64,000 nucleotides of DNA, from assembly GCA_947628615.1 (NCBI GenBank), contig CANRAO010000003.1:1-64000 (forward strand), in the 5' to 3' direction. The translations under genes and the position numbers were made by a program. The notes under the pieces were generated by a model. That model was not told the origin of the DNA, searched no databases, and saw only the letters and a program-made list of their open reading frames with translations. This document shows positions 17,672 to 27,220 of this stretch, one piece after another. This DNA is from an uncultured Clostridia bacterium (lineage in GTDB: Bacteria > Bacillota > Clostridia > Oscillospirales > Ruminococcaceae). Every line of letters starts with the position of its first letter. Positions within the stretch are counted from its first letter, which is position 1.

Positions 17672-19333
17672 TTATATATGATTGATACTCTTTAGCATTT
17701 CCTCTGCGCTCGCAAGAGTAATTTCCGATGTGTTATCACCGCTTATAATTCTTGCTATTTCACTTTTTCTCTCATCAAGAGACGTCAATTCACAAACTGT
17801 GGTCTTTGTTTTTCCGTTTTCGACCTTCTTTTCAATAAGCATATGAGTATCTCCTGTAACAGCTATCTGTGCAAGATGTGTTACACATATGACCTGTCTG
17901 TTCCTTGAGATTTCATGCAGCTTTATTCCAATTTTCTGTGCTGCACGTCCGCTGACACCTGTGTCTATTTCATCAAAAATCATTGTGGGGATATTGTCCT
18001 TTTCAGCAATTACACTTTTTAAAGCAAGCATAATGCGGGAAAGCTCTCCGCCAGAAGCTATCTTAGCTATCGGCTTTGCTTCTTCACCTAAATTTGCAGA
18101 AATCAGAAACTCTATGTTATCCATTCCGTGAATAGTCAGTTTGCCTTTAGTATTGGAAACCTCTAGCTTTACATTAGGCATATTGAGAAATTCAAGTTCC
18201 TCGGTAACTTCTTTTATAAACCGTTCCCCTGCTAACTCACGCTTATTAGACAGAATCATTGCCTTTTTAGAAGTTTCCTCCAGAAGCTCTTCCCTTTTTG
18301 CTTTTAGTGCTTCAATATTGTTTTCATCACCTGTTAAAACTTCAAGCTCTTTTACCGATTCGTCAAGTCTTTTAATAACATCGGAAAGCTCTGGGCCGTA
18401 TTTTTTCTTAATTCTGATTAAACTATCGTTTCTGGCAGAAATAAATGCAAATCTTTCAGGGTCAACATCAAGTAATGATGTCAGATGATTCAATTCATCT
18501 GATATATCGTCTATTTCAATTTTAGCTGATTTTATTCTTTCAATCAAAGGTTCTAAATCAGAAAAAACATCAGAATAATTTTCTAAAACGTCAGCGGCAC
18601 TGAAAAGTTTATTGCTTATTCCCTCTTCATTTTCAATAATGTCTATAACCTCATTTACAGCTGATTTTACCTCAACGGCACTGTTTGAAAGCTCAAATTC
18701 TGACTCAATTTCCTCATCCTCATTCTCCTTTAAATCAAGTGAAGAAATCTCATTAACAATTTCTCTCAAACTTTCAATTCGGTCTATTTTGTTTTGCTGA
18801 CCAAGAGTTGCCTGCTTTATCTGCTTAGCAACAGTCTGAAGACTTCTGAACGATGTTTGGTAATCCGCAAGAACATTTTCAATATTTCCGTAAGTGTCAA
18901 GTATTTCTATATGCTTGTGAGGAGATAAAAGAATCTGACTGTCGTGCTGACCGTGAATATTAACCAAAAGCTCGCCAATTTCTCTAAGCAGAGAAAGATT
19001 AACGGGGCGTGAGTTTATGCGTGCAACACTTCCTCCATCAGCTGAAATTTCCCTGGAAATTATAAGCTCGCCGTCACTGTCTATACCATTTTCTGAAAGC
19101 ACCTTTGATACTTCATCAGATAAATTGCTAAATACGGCAGAAATAACTGCTTTCTTTTTACCAGTGCGGACAATATCCCTTGTAACACGCTGACCTAGTA
19201 TTGCATTTATTCCGTTTATTAAAATTGACTTTCCTGCACCTGTTTCACCTGTAAAAACATTCAGTTTATTGCCGAATTTTATTACAGATTTTTCAATTAC
19301 AGCAAGATTTTCAATATATAATTCCGTGAGCAT
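17672..19333 (-). CDS. recN: DNA repair protein RecN
   Basis: A 553-residue SMC-like ATPase. Walker A GETGAGKSILI lies near residue 30, long coiled coils occupy the middle, and the C-terminal half has the ABC signature region ASGGELSRIMLALK, Walker B MIFDEIDTGVSGRAA and the His-switch VTHLAQIA. RecN acts early at double-strand breaks, tethering DNA ends. It is adjacent to argR, the conserved argR-recN arrangement of Firmicutes. It is the last gene before a strong terminator. Confidence 0.95.
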   Translation of the reverse strand: MLTELYIENLAVIEKSVIKFGNKLNVFTGETGAGKSILINGINAILGQRVTRDIVRTGKKKAVISAVFSNLSDEVSKVLSENGIDSDGELIISREISADGGSVARINSRPVNLSLLREIGELLVNIHGQHDSQILLSPHKHIEILDTYGNIENVLADYQTSFRSLQTVAKQIKQATLGQQNKIDRIESLREIVNEISSLDLKENEDEEIESEFELSNSAVEVKSAVNEVIDIIENEEGISNKLFSAADVLENYSDVFSDLEPLIERIKSAKIEIDDISDELNHLTSLLDVDPERFAFISARNDSLIRIKKKYGPELSDVIKRLDESVKELEVLTGDENNIEALKAKREELLEETSKKAMILSNKRELAGERFIKEVTEELEFLNMPNVKLEVSNTKGKLTIHGMDNIEFLISANLGEEAKPIAKIASGGELSRIMLALKSVIAEKDNIPTMIFDEIDTGVSGRAAQKIGIKLHEISRNRQVICVTHLAQIAVTGDTHMLIEKKVENGKTKTTVCELTSLDERKSEIARIISGDNTSEITLASAEEMLKSINHI

Positions 19334-19384
19334 TTAGGTTATTCTTCCTTTCATCGATAGAAAAACATTAACGATACTTTCAAT

Positions 19385-19846
19385 TCAAACAAGCAAGCTG
19401 TTTAACATACCTACAAATTCAATGGCAAATGCTTCGCTTTTCAAAACTGCAAATACAGTGTCATCACCTGCAATAGTGCCAACAATTGATTCAAAATAAG
19501 CATTGTCCAACTTTGCACAGACAGCCTGTGCCATTCCTGTATTGCATTTGATAACAACGATGTTCATTGCAGAATTTACCGAAACAACAGCCTCCTGAAA
19601 AATATTTTTCAGGATCTCCTCAGGACTTTTTCCTCTGTCTTTGATACTGCTTGGTATATCGTATTTATATGTTCCGCTGTCTGATACAGCTTTGATTAGC
19701 GAAAGCTCCTTTATATCTCGTGAAATCGTTGCTTGAGTGGTTTCAAAACCCTTTTCCTTGAGTTTCTCCTGAAGTTCCTGCTGTGTTGATATACTGCTGC
19801 TTGTTATTATATTTATAATTTCCTTTTGCCGCTTTTCCTTAGACAT
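19385..19846 (-). CDS. argR: Arginine repressor ArgR
   Basis: A 153-residue ArgR. The N-terminal winged helix includes the STQQELQEKLKEKGFETTQATISRDI-type recognition region (residues ~20-46), and the C-terminal oligomerisation and arginine-binding domain includes GTIAGDDTVFAV. It represses arginine synthesis and activates catabolism when arginine is bound. The ATG at 19846 is taken because GGAGGA lies 9 bases upstream; a GTG two codons earlier is the alternative. No arginine genes are in the window; the location before recN is the common Firmicutes arrangement. Confidence 0.94.
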   Translation of the reverse strand: MSKEKRQKEIINIITSSSISTQQELQEKLKEKGFETTQATISRDIKELSLIKAVSDSGTYKYDIPSSIKDRGKSPEEILKNIFQEAVVSVNSAMNIVVIKCNTGMAQAVCAKLDNAYFESIVGTIAGDDTVFAVLKSEAFAIEFVGMLNSLLV

Positions 19847-20726
19847 TTTCACTATCCTCCATTACAACCTTTAAAGGCCGCATCAGCTTTGAATTTACAG
19901 AATCGAAAAAGCTTCCCCCTTTAATATCAATCAGCTTGATATACTTATCTGACGCTGAAATAGTTAAAATATCCTTTTGTGATATATCATCCTCAGTAAC
20001 TCCGTCTACCGATAAGCCGAAGAATTCATTAGAATTTGTAAAAAACTTTACCGTCAGTTTTGATGTCTTTGAGAATATCATCGTTCTTGAAAGTAACGAA
20101 TGAGGACAGATCGGGGTAAATTCAATACACTCCATATCAGGTTCAATAATGGGACCGCCTGCTGAGAGTGAATATGCCGTTGCTCCTGTAGGCGTAGAAA
20201 ATATCAAGCCGTCAGCCCTTATAGATGAAACAATTTTCCCTGACTTTGACACTTCAAAATCAGATATTTTGCTGTGGGGAGGCTTAGATACTACAATATC
20301 GTTAAGTGCTGTGAAAGTCTTTTTGCTATTGTCTTGCTTTGTGATTTCACCGTCGAGCATTATTCTCTTTTGTACAACATAATCACCATTACAAAAATTA
20401 TTAAGCAACTCAAGCTCATTATGTTCAAGAGTACACATAAAACCGAGCCGTCCGCAGTTAAGTCCAAGTATCGGCTTGCCATACTTAGAAGCCGATAATG
20501 ACGCTTTTAATATAGTTCCGTCGCCTCCGACTGCTAAAATAACATCGCATTTGGACACCAATTTGTCTTCATCTGAAAATTCAATAAAGGTAATATCAGA
20601 AAAATCTGTCTTATATTTTTCAGACATTGATAACTCTGCTCCGTTTTGTTCTAGTATTTTTACAGCTTCTCTTACATACAGTTCGCTGTTATCTTTTTTT
20701 AGATTGGGCAATATATAAATATTCAA
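19839..20726 (-). CDS. nadK: NAD kinase
   Basis: A 295-residue NAD/ATP-dependent kinase. The GGDGT motif lies at residues ~67-71 (LAVGGDGTILKA), LNDIVVSK near 161, and the glycine-rich STPTGATAYSLSAGGPI near 200. It makes NADP from NAD. It lies between tlyA and argR, overlapping argR by a few bases, as in many Clostridia. Confidence 0.94.
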   Translation of the reverse strand: MNIYILPNLKKDNSELYVREAVKILEQNGAELSMSEKYKTDFSDITFIEFSDEDKLVSKCDVILAVGGDGTILKASLSASKYGKPILGLNCGRLGFMCTLEHNELELLNNFCNGDYVVQKRIMLDGEITKQDNSKKTFTALNDIVVSKPPHSKISDFEVSKSGKIVSSIRADGLIFSTPTGATAYSLSAGGPIIEPDMECIEFTPICPHSLLSRTMIFSKTSKLTVKFFTNSNEFFGLSVDGVTEDDISQKDILTISASDKYIKLIDIKGGSFFDSVNSKLMRPLKVVMEDSENV

Positions 20727-20743
20727 CAGATTTCCCTCCTTAT

Positions 20744-21541
20744 CTACTTAAGACATTCAAATCCCCTATCAACTATAGCTTTAGTATCTGTCTTAAATGC
20801 ACTTTGAATTTCACTCTTTTTAATATAAACAAGATATTCAATATTGCCATTACCGCCTTTTATAGGTGAAAAAGTGAGATTCAATATGCTAAATCCTACG
20901 CTCTCAATCATATTAATAGCATTCTCAAGTACTTTAATATGAACTTTCCTATCTTTGACAATTCCCTTTTTGGAAAGGTTTTTCCTGCCTGCTTCAAACT
21001 GAGGTTTTATAAGCATAACAGCTTCTCCATCATCTGACAGCACATTATAAACCACAGGAATGGCAAAAGACAATGATATAAACGAAAGATCGGCTGTGCA
21101 AAAATCAATATTTTTTTCAAACATCTGCTTTGTAACATCTTTGATATTAGTATTTTCTATATTTTGAACATTCGGATTTTCAATTAAACTACTATCTAGC
21201 TGATTGTTTCCAACATCAACAGCATAGACAAATCCGGCACCGTTTTGAATCATACAGTCAGTAAAACCGCCTGTTGACGCACCAAAATCTACGCAGATCT
21301 TATTCTTTAAATCAATGTTAAAATCTAAGATTGCTTTTTCCAGCTTAAGACCTCCCTTGCCGACGTATTTCAGCGTTTCACCGACAATGATTATTTTATC
21401 AGTCTTTTCAACTGAAAAAGCAGACTTTGCTACAATCTCTCCATTTACGCTAACCGCAGAATTTTTTATCATATTCTGCGCTTTAGCACGTGAATCAGCA
21501 AGTCCCCTGCTGACCAATTCAATATCAAGTCTTTGACTCAT
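20744..21541 (-). CDS. tlyA: TlyA family S4-domain RNA methyltransferase
   Basis: A 265-residue protein. The N-terminal S4 RNA-binding domain (MSQRLDIELVSRGLADSRAKA onward, about 60 residues) is followed by an FtsJ-like methyltransferase domain with the SAM motif VDFGASTGGFTDCM near residue 90 and LIKPQFE near 170. Characterised TlyA proteins methylate 2'-O of cytidines in 16S (and 23S) rRNA, the modification needed for capreomycin binding; some are also called haemolysins on weak grounds. It lies directly between dxs (3 bases) and nadK. Confidence 0.92.
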   Translation of the reverse strand: MSQRLDIELVSRGLADSRAKAQNMIKNSAVSVNGEIVAKSAFSVEKTDKIIIVGETLKYVGKGGLKLEKAILDFNIDLKNKICVDFGASTGGFTDCMIQNGAGFVYAVDVGNNQLDSSLIENPNVQNIENTNIKDVTKQMFEKNIDFCTADLSFISLSFAIPVVYNVLSDDGEAVMLIKPQFEAGRKNLSKKGIVKDRKVHIKVLENAINMIESVGFSILNLTFSPIKGGNGNIEYLVYIKKSEIQSAFKTDTKAIVDRGFECLK

Positions 21542-21544
21542 TGT

Positions 21545-23389
21545 TTATATCTCCGAACTCAGCTTATTGTAAATTTCATTTCCTGACAAGCCCAGATGCT
21601 CAAGAGAAGATTCAACTGACGCCTGCGGTACAAAATCATAAATTGCTGTTGTGTCTAATTTATGTACTTTATTTTTAAGTCGCTGAGAAACAGAACCGTT
21701 ATAATAACATTCTTCAAAAAAGTAAACCTTCTTATATGACTTAATTTTTTCAATCATATTTTTATCTATACAGTTTAAATTGATTAGCTTCAGCATATCA
21801 ACAATTTTATCCTCATTTTTCAGCTTTTCAAATGCTAATGAAACCTCTCTGAAAAGTCTGCCGTAGGTTATGACAAGAACATCAGATTTGTTTTCATAAA
21901 GCTCATAATCAGTTGATATATATTCTTTTTTTAATGAACATTCTTTTTCAGAGCCTCTTGGATAACGCACAGCTACAATTCCCGAATCATCATAAAGTCC
22001 CTTTGATATACACGCTTTAAGTTCATCATAATTACTCGGAGAATATATAGTAACATTTGGTATTGTTGATAAAAATGCCACATCAAATATACCCTGATGT
22101 GTAACACCGTCCTCGCCGACAATTCCTGCTCTGTCAATACCAATCAAAACGTGAAGATTGGATATTGAAAGGTCGTGTATAAGCTGATCATATCCTCTTT
22201 GCAGAAATGACGAATACACTGCAAACACAGGCAGTTTTCCCATAGAGGCCAGACCACCCGCAAACGTAAGTGCGTGTTCCTCCGCTATACCAACGTCAAA
22301 GAACCTGTCTTTGTGCGATTTTGCAAACTTATCAAGTCCTGTACCGTATTTCATAGCCGCTGTTATCGAACATATTCGTTTGTCTTCATCAGCCAACCGA
22401 GACAGCTCACATCCGAATACCGATGAATAGCTGTCGCATTTGCTTACATCAGGATTGCCAGTTTTAAGTTCAAACGAACTTACGCCGTGATATTCACCGG
22501 GATTTTTTTCAGCAGGTGCATATCCTTTACCCTTTATTGTATTGACTTGAACCACAACGGGCTTTCTCATTGCTTTGGCTTTTTTTAAAGCATCTTCAAG
22601 CTCCGCAAGATTATGTCCGTCAACTGGCCCAACAAATTCAAATCCCAGATCCTCAAATAGAGTTGTTCTGAAAATTGAGTTTTTAATGGTATCCTTTGAA
22701 AACTTAAGAGTATTCTTTACAGGCTGACCTATAATCGGAATTCTGTCAAGTGCACGCTCAACAATAGTTTTAGTCTTTTTGTATGATTCCTTTGTTCTAA
22801 AATTCGACAGATATTTTGCTATTGCACCTACATTTTTAGAAATTGACATTTCATTATAATTTAAAACAACAATCAGATTAGTGTTGCTTTTGCCTGCATT
22901 ATTTAGACCCTCAAAAGAAAGTCCTCCGGTTGCAGCACCATCCCCTATTACAGCAACGGCATGATGATTATTGCCGTTTAGTTTCATTGCAGACGCAATG
23001 CCTAAAGCAGCAGAAACCGAATTGGAACTATGTCCGCTCACAAAAGCGTCATGTACCGACTCGCTTGGCTTGCAAAAACCAGACAATCCGTTTTCCTGTC
23101 TTAATTTAGAAAAATCCTTTAGTCGACCTGTCAATATCTTATGAGTATATGATTGATGACCTACATCCCAAACAAGCTTGTCCTCTGGTGATGAAAAAAC
23201 CCTATGCAACGCCAGTGATAACTCAACTGTTCCTAAATTAGACGATAGATGTCCGCCATTTTTAGATACTGTTCTTATAAGAGTATCCCGAATTTCCCTA
23301 CACAATGTTCTGCACTGCTTATAACTCAGTTTTTTAAGATCATCGGGAAGTTTAAGTTTATTAAATTTTTCCTCATATTCTTTTGTCAT
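21545..23389 (-). CDS. dxs: 1-deoxy-D-xylulose-5-phosphate synthase
   Basis: A 614-residue thiamine-diphosphate enzyme. The ThDP motif GDGAATGGLSFEGLNNAG begins near residue 147, GHQSYTHKILTGR lies near residue 77, and the transketolase pyrimidine-binding domain has VGIAEEHALTFAGG. It condenses pyruvate and glyceraldehyde-3-phosphate, the first step of the MEP isoprenoid route. ispA is the preceding gene and ispF lies elsewhere in the window, so the organism uses the MEP route. A GGAG ribosome site precedes the ATG. Confidence 0.96.
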   Translation of the reverse strand: MTKEYEEKFNKLKLPDDLKKLSYKQCRTLCREIRDTLIRTVSKNGGHLSSNLGTVELSLALHRVFSSPEDKLVWDVGHQSYTHKILTGRLKDFSKLRQENGLSGFCKPSESVHDAFVSGHSSNSVSAALGIASAMKLNGNNHHAVAVIGDGAATGGLSFEGLNNAGKSNTNLIVVLNYNEMSISKNVGAIAKYLSNFRTKESYKKTKTIVERALDRIPIIGQPVKNTLKFSKDTIKNSIFRTTLFEDLGFEFVGPVDGHNLAELEDALKKAKAMRKPVVVQVNTIKGKGYAPAEKNPGEYHGVSSFELKTGNPDVSKCDSYSSVFGCELSRLADEDKRICSITAAMKYGTGLDKFAKSHKDRFFDVGIAEEHALTFAGGLASMGKLPVFAVYSSFLQRGYDQLIHDLSISNLHVLIGIDRAGIVGEDGVTHQGIFDVAFLSTIPNVTIYSPSNYDELKACISKGLYDDSGIVAVRYPRGSEKECSLKKEYISTDYELYENKSDVLVITYGRLFREVSLAFEKLKNEDKIVDMLKLINLNCIDKNMIEKIKSYKKVYFFEECYYNGSVSQRLKNKVHKLDTTAIYDFVPQASVESSLEHLGLSGNEIYNKLSSEI

Positions 23390-23465
23390 TTTATCTCCAT
23401 TCTCTTACTTCTAAATTTACCCCAAAAAAGTATTCCCGTTGTAATTCATAAATACGAATTACGTT

Positions 23466-24362
23466 CTATTTTTTTCTGTTCAACAGATCCAAAGTCAGAT
23501 CAACCATAAGCTCATTATTATCAAATCCCTCAAGAATTTTCAAAGCTTCTAAAGTCTGGTGACGTGCTGCATCTTTTGCTTTATCAAGCCCCACCATAGA
23601 AACGTAGGTAATCTTACCGTTTTCTTTATCGCTTCCTATTGGCTTACCCAGATCGTCAAAGCTGCCCTCAACGTCCAGTATATCATCAACTATCTGAAAA
23701 GCATAACCAAGTTTCTTGCCGAATGCCTTTGCTTCTTCTATTTTCTTATCATCAGCATTCGCCAAAATACACCCCATTGCGCATGCAGTTTCTAAAAGTC
23801 TGCACGTTTTTAACTCATGCAAAAGATTTAGATTTTGAACATCAAAATGCTTCATCTTTAGTGAATACATATCAAATGCCTGTCCGCCTATCATTCCGTT
23901 TATTCCTGCAGCGTTTGATATTTCACCAATTAACTTTATTGCAATTTCTGCGGATATTTTCCCGATTTTATATTCATTTGCGATTATCTCAAACGGGAGT
24001 GTATTTAAAGCGTCGCCTGCCAGAAGGGCTTCAGCTTCGCCGAATTTTTTATGACACGACGGCATTCCTCGCCGATAATCGTCATCGTCCATACATGGCA
24101 GATCATCATGAATAAGCGAAAAACAATGTATAAGTTCTATACAGCATACAATTTCATAAAAGTTCTCATAATCCCCTCCGCACATCTTGCAAAATTCAAT
24201 TGCTAAGATAGGTCTTATTCTCTTTCCAGGACTCAAAATAGAATACTCCATAGCCTGCATAACTTCTTTTTTATAAAACTCCTTTTGCTTTGTAAAGCTA
24301 TGAAGAGTATCTTTTATCTTTTCCTGATATTTCTGAATTTGTGTAGCATAAATCTCCTGCAT
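23466..24362 (-). CDS. ispA: Polyprenyl (farnesyl/geranyl) diphosphate synthase
   Basis: A 298-residue trans-prenyltransferase. The first Asp-rich motif is DDLPCMDDDDYRRG (around residue 85) and the second is FQIVDDILDVEG, as in FPP synthases. It builds C15 (or C10/C20) diphosphates for undecaprenyl carrier and quinone synthesis. It is flanked by xseB upstream and dxs downstream, the conserved xseA-xseB-ispA-dxs order. The ribosome site before the ATG at 24362 is weak. An inverted repeat GTAATTC/GAATTAC lies in the gap before dxs. Confidence 0.94.
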   Translation of the reverse strand: MQEIYATQIQKYQEKIKDTLHSFTKQKEFYKKEVMQAMEYSILSPGKRIRPILAIEFCKMCGGDYENFYEIVCCIELIHCFSLIHDDLPCMDDDDYRRGMPSCHKKFGEAEALLAGDALNTLPFEIIANEYKIGKISAEIAIKLIGEISNAAGINGMIGGQAFDMYSLKMKHFDVQNLNLLHELKTCRLLETACAMGCILANADDKKIEEAKAFGKKLGYAFQIVDDILDVEGSFDDLGKPIGSDKENGKITYVSMVGLDKAKDAARHQTLEALKILEGFDNNELMVDLTLDLLNRKK

Positions 24363-24395
24363 TTTTATGACTATGCTCTGTAATGAGCAATCCTC

Positions 24396-24581
24396 CTAAT
24401 CCGTAATTTTTTCATCTACAGTCTCAACTACAAGTCTAGCTTCATCAAGCTTTTTTTTGCATTCTTCAGAAAGTACAATGCCTTCTTTAAACTTGTCAAG
24501 AGACTCCTCTAATGATAAATTGCCCGATTCGAGCTCTGAAACAATTGTGTTCAGCTTATCCAATGACTCTTCAAATGTCAT
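24396..24581 (-). CDS. xseB: Exodeoxyribonuclease VII small subunit
   Basis: A 61-residue helical protein with the family pattern FEESLDKLNTIVSELESGNLSLEESL. Several XseB subunits coat the large subunit XseA to form the single-strand exonuclease VII. It follows xseA by 13 bases with a clear GAGGAG site. Confidence 0.95.
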   Translation of the reverse strand: MTFEESLDKLNTIVSELESGNLSLEESLDKFKEGIVLSEECKKKLDEARLVVETVDEKITD

Positions 24582-24594
24582 TTATAACAACTCC

Positions 24595-25791
24595 TCAATG
24601 AATTATAGTCTTAACCTCAGCACTGATTGAAGAATCCGAGAACTTGATATCAACCATATCACCTATTGATACATCATCAGCTTTTGAAATTACTTTTTTT
24701 CCCTTGAGCGTAAGAGAATAACCTCTGCTCAATACCTTCAGCGGGCTGTATGAGTCTAGCAACGATGCTAGATTGCTAAGATCGACAGAATAATTGTTTA
24801 TTGTATTATTGATTGAAGTTTTCAAACGCTGTTCAGCATTTTTAAACTTAACTTCGCTTGTTTCCAATCTGTTCTCGGGTGAGGCTGAATGAAGCCTGTC
24901 AGATGCAGATTTCAGCTTAACTGTAAAGTTGGAAATTCTATTTACAACCGTTTCTTTCATTTTCACTTTTAAGCTGTCAACAAGCGAGTAAAAAACCGAT
25001 ATATCAGGCGATGCCAATTCTGCTGCGGCAGATGGAGTAGGCGCACGCAAATCGGCAACCAAATCAGCAATAGTAATATCCGTTTCATGCCCCACAGCAG
25101 AAATAACGGGCGTTTTAACACTGAAAATCGCATCTGCTATCTTTTCTTCATTAAATACCGATAGATCCTCCGCAGAGCCTCCGCCCCTTGCAAGAATTAT
25201 TGTATCAACATTCATAGAATCTGCCGTCATAAGTGCATTTGCTATATTGTCCTTAGCATCAGTTCCCTGAACTAACGTCGGAAAAACCAAAACTCTGCAT
25301 ATAGGGTAACGTCTTTTAAGAATATTAAGTATATCCTGCAACGCCGCTCCTGTTATTGAAGTTACAACGCCTATAGTCTTAGGAGCATATGGAATTTCTT
25401 TTTTTATATCGGCGTTAAAATAACCTTTGTCTTTCAATCTCAGCTTCAACTTGTCGAGCGATTCTTTAACAGCTCCCACGCCAATTGGCTGTATATCCGT
25501 AACGATTATCTGGTATATTCCGTCTCGTTCATAGCAATCTATATTTCCAAGCGCCATAACATTAAGCCCGTTTTTAAGCTCAACTCTAAGATTCTTTGTT
25601 GCGTTTGAAAACATAATTGCCTTGATAGCACTGTTTTCATCCCTTAAGGTAAAGTAAAAATGACCCGATGAATAGCTCGTATTAAGATTTGATATTTCTC
25701 CCTTTATCGCAATACCCTTCAGCTTAATATCGCCTCGTATCTTGCTTGCTAAGTATCTGTTAATTTGTGAAACAGTCAAAATGGCACTCAT
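24595..25791 (-). CDS. xseA: Exodeoxyribonuclease VII large subunit
   Basis: A 398-residue protein. The N-terminal OB-fold begins LTVSQINRYLASKI and includes KGEISNL. The central nuclease domain has ARGGGSAEDLSVFNEE and ISAVGHETDITIADLVADLRAPTPSAAAE, the conserved catalytic segment. Exonuclease VII degrades single-stranded DNA from both ends. Its ATG overlaps the stop codon of the upstream TsaD-like gene (TAATG). Confidence 0.95.
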   Translation of the reverse strand: MSAILTVSQINRYLASKIRGDIKLKGIAIKGEISNLNTSYSSGHFYFTLRDENSAIKAIMFSNATKNLRVELKNGLNVMALGNIDCYERDGIYQIIVTDIQPIGVGAVKESLDKLKLRLKDKGYFNADIKKEIPYAPKTIGVVTSITGAALQDILNILKRRYPICRVLVFPTLVQGTDAKDNIANALMTADSMNVDTIILARGGGSAEDLSVFNEEKIADAIFSVKTPVISAVGHETDITIADLVADLRAPTPSAAAELASPDISVFYSLVDSLKVKMKETVVNRISNFTVKLKSASDRLHSASPENRLETSEVKFKNAEQRLKTSINNTINNYSVDLSNLASLLDSYSPLKVLSRGYSLTLKGKKVISKADDVSIGDMVDIKFSDSSISAEVKTIIH

Positions 25792-26747
25792 TAAATCAAT
25801 TCCTTCTTTATAGCCGCATATAATGCGGTTCCCACAGCATTATCACAAGAAAATTCAGGCTCTGAAAAATATACATTTTCTATTTCAGACAATATTTTAT
25901 CCTTAATAATTTTGTCGGACATAACTCCGCCTGCAAATACTATAGGAGTAACCATATAAGTTTCTCTTGCCCTTTTTGACATAGCAATAATCGTATCGCT
26001 TATGTAAGTAAGACAAAAATTTGCTATATCGCAGGGCATTTCGCCGTCTTCAAGCATTTTCTCGCATATATTCTGCAAACCAGAAAGACAGCAATCATTG
26101 CCTTTAAGAGCAGGCTTTGTTTTATAAGTTTTCTCGCTCAACAACGCTATTTTTTCCAGTTCAGCACCGCAAGGAAAATCAAACCCCAGTTTAACTCCAA
26201 TTCTGTCAATTGCTTGTCCTGCTTTTAAATCAAGAGATGAACCAATTTGCGTTATGCTCAAAACTTCTTTATCAGAAGGCTCGCAAAGCAGGCAATCAGT
26301 TGTACCTCCGCTTATATGAAAAGCTATAAATCTCTCCTTATTTTTGATCAAATCCAATCTGTCAGCCGAAAACAAAGCAGCGAGAATATGCCCTGTCTGA
26401 TGAGATGTTTTATATAAATCAATACTGCAAAGCTTACTATAGCTTTCAGCAAAGCTCTCTCCAACCAAAAAGCAAGGCATATAAGAACCCTTGACAAGCC
26501 TGGGACTTTTTGATACGCCGACTGCCTTTATTTCATAACAGCTATCGTTTACTTTTTTTAGTAATTCGGATATAACAACAGGTAACTGTTTAGTATGATA
26601 AAACACAGCGTCCGATTGTCTTATACCAATCTCGCCGCTTTTTACGGGAAGCATTTTCTTTGATTGATATACTTTTATATTAACAGTATCAATCAGCGAT
26701 ACAGAAGTAGTGTAGTTGCTTGTATCAATGCCCAATACATTAAGCAT
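25791..26747 (-). CDS. TsaD/Kae1-like (Gcp domain) paralogue
   Basis: A 318-residue ASKHA-fold protein related to TsaD. It begins MLNVLGIDTSNYTTSVSLID, has the metal-binding HxxxH as SHQTGHILAALFS near residue 126, and ends with FAGGVMSDK. TsaD makes the N6-threonylcarbamoyladenosine modification of tRNA. This gene sits in the nusB-xseA interval, where Clostridia carry a second, shorter Gcp-like protein distinct from the main tsaD, so its exact role is uncertain. The ATG at 26747 fits the family start and has AAGGGA upstream; it lies inside the end of nusB. Confidence 0.75.
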   Translation of the reverse strand: MLNVLGIDTSNYTTSVSLIDTVNIKVYQSKKMLPVKSGEIGIRQSDAVFYHTKQLPVVISELLKKVNDSCYEIKAVGVSKSPRLVKGSYMPCFLVGESFAESYSKLCSIDLYKTSHQTGHILAALFSADRLDLIKNKERFIAFHISGGTTDCLLCEPSDKEVLSITQIGSSLDLKAGQAIDRIGVKLGFDFPCGAELEKIALLSEKTYKTKPALKGNDCCLSGLQNICEKMLEDGEMPCDIANFCLTYISDTIIAMSKRARETYMVTPIVFAGGVMSDKIIKDKILSEIENVYFSEPEFSCDNAVGTALYAAIKKELI

Positions 26748-27156
26748 CTGCAGTAATCCCTTCACTTTTAGAATATGCACCCAAAGCGCCGTTTACGAAT
26801 TTTGCATCTGTTTCAAAGGCATACTTTTCTGTAATTGCAACAGCCTCTGAAATTGCTACGTTTACGGGAACATTCTCTGAATATTTAGCTTCATAAATTG
26901 CAAGCCTGAGTATTGACAAATTGACCTTTGGTATACGCTCCAGACTTCTTTTCTGACTGAAATGCGAAATTATATTATCAAGTTCATCTAAATGTTCAAA
27001 AACACCTCTCACAGTTTTTATAACATCATCATTGATCTGTATATTTTCAGATTCCCTTGCTAATTCAAATAACTCGTCCAGCTCATAATTACCAAAGGAT
27101 CTCTCATAAATAATCAAGAACGCCGATTCTCTTATATTTCTTCTCGACAGCTTCAC
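26740..27156 (-). CDS. nusB: Transcription antitermination factor NusB
   Basis: A 138-residue all-helical protein. The N-terminal MKLSRRNIRESAFLIIYE and the C-terminal NVAISEAVAITEKYAFETDAKFVNGALG are characteristic. NusB with S10 binds boxA RNA to support rRNA antitermination. The start is GTG at 27156 with GGGAAG about 8 bases upstream. It follows the Asp23-family gene (yqhY), the same pair seen in Bacillus downstream of spoIIIAH. Confidence 0.94.
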   Translation of the reverse strand: MKLSRRNIRESAFLIIYERSFGNYELDELFELARESENIQINDDVIKTVRGVFEHLDELDNIISHFSQKRSLERIPKVNLSILRLAIYEAKYSENVPVNVAISEAVAITEKYAFETDAKFVNGALGAYSKSEGITADA

Positions 27157-27220
27157 TTAAACACTTCCCTTATTAAACAGCATCAGCCCCAATATCTTAT
27201 AGATAATGAGGCAAGATGAA

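Noticed and set aside
18141-18488. A Ser-rich 115-codon plus-strand frame over recN
   Set aside because: Antisense shadow of the recN coiled-coil region.
23440-23466. Inverted repeat GTAATTC/GAATTAC between ispA and dxs
   Set aside because: Short stem in an intercistronic gap without a T-run; weak as a terminator and not convincing as an operator.
23639-24115. A 158-codon plus-strand frame over ispA
   Set aside because: Antisense of a clear prenyltransferase; no family resemblance or ribosome site.
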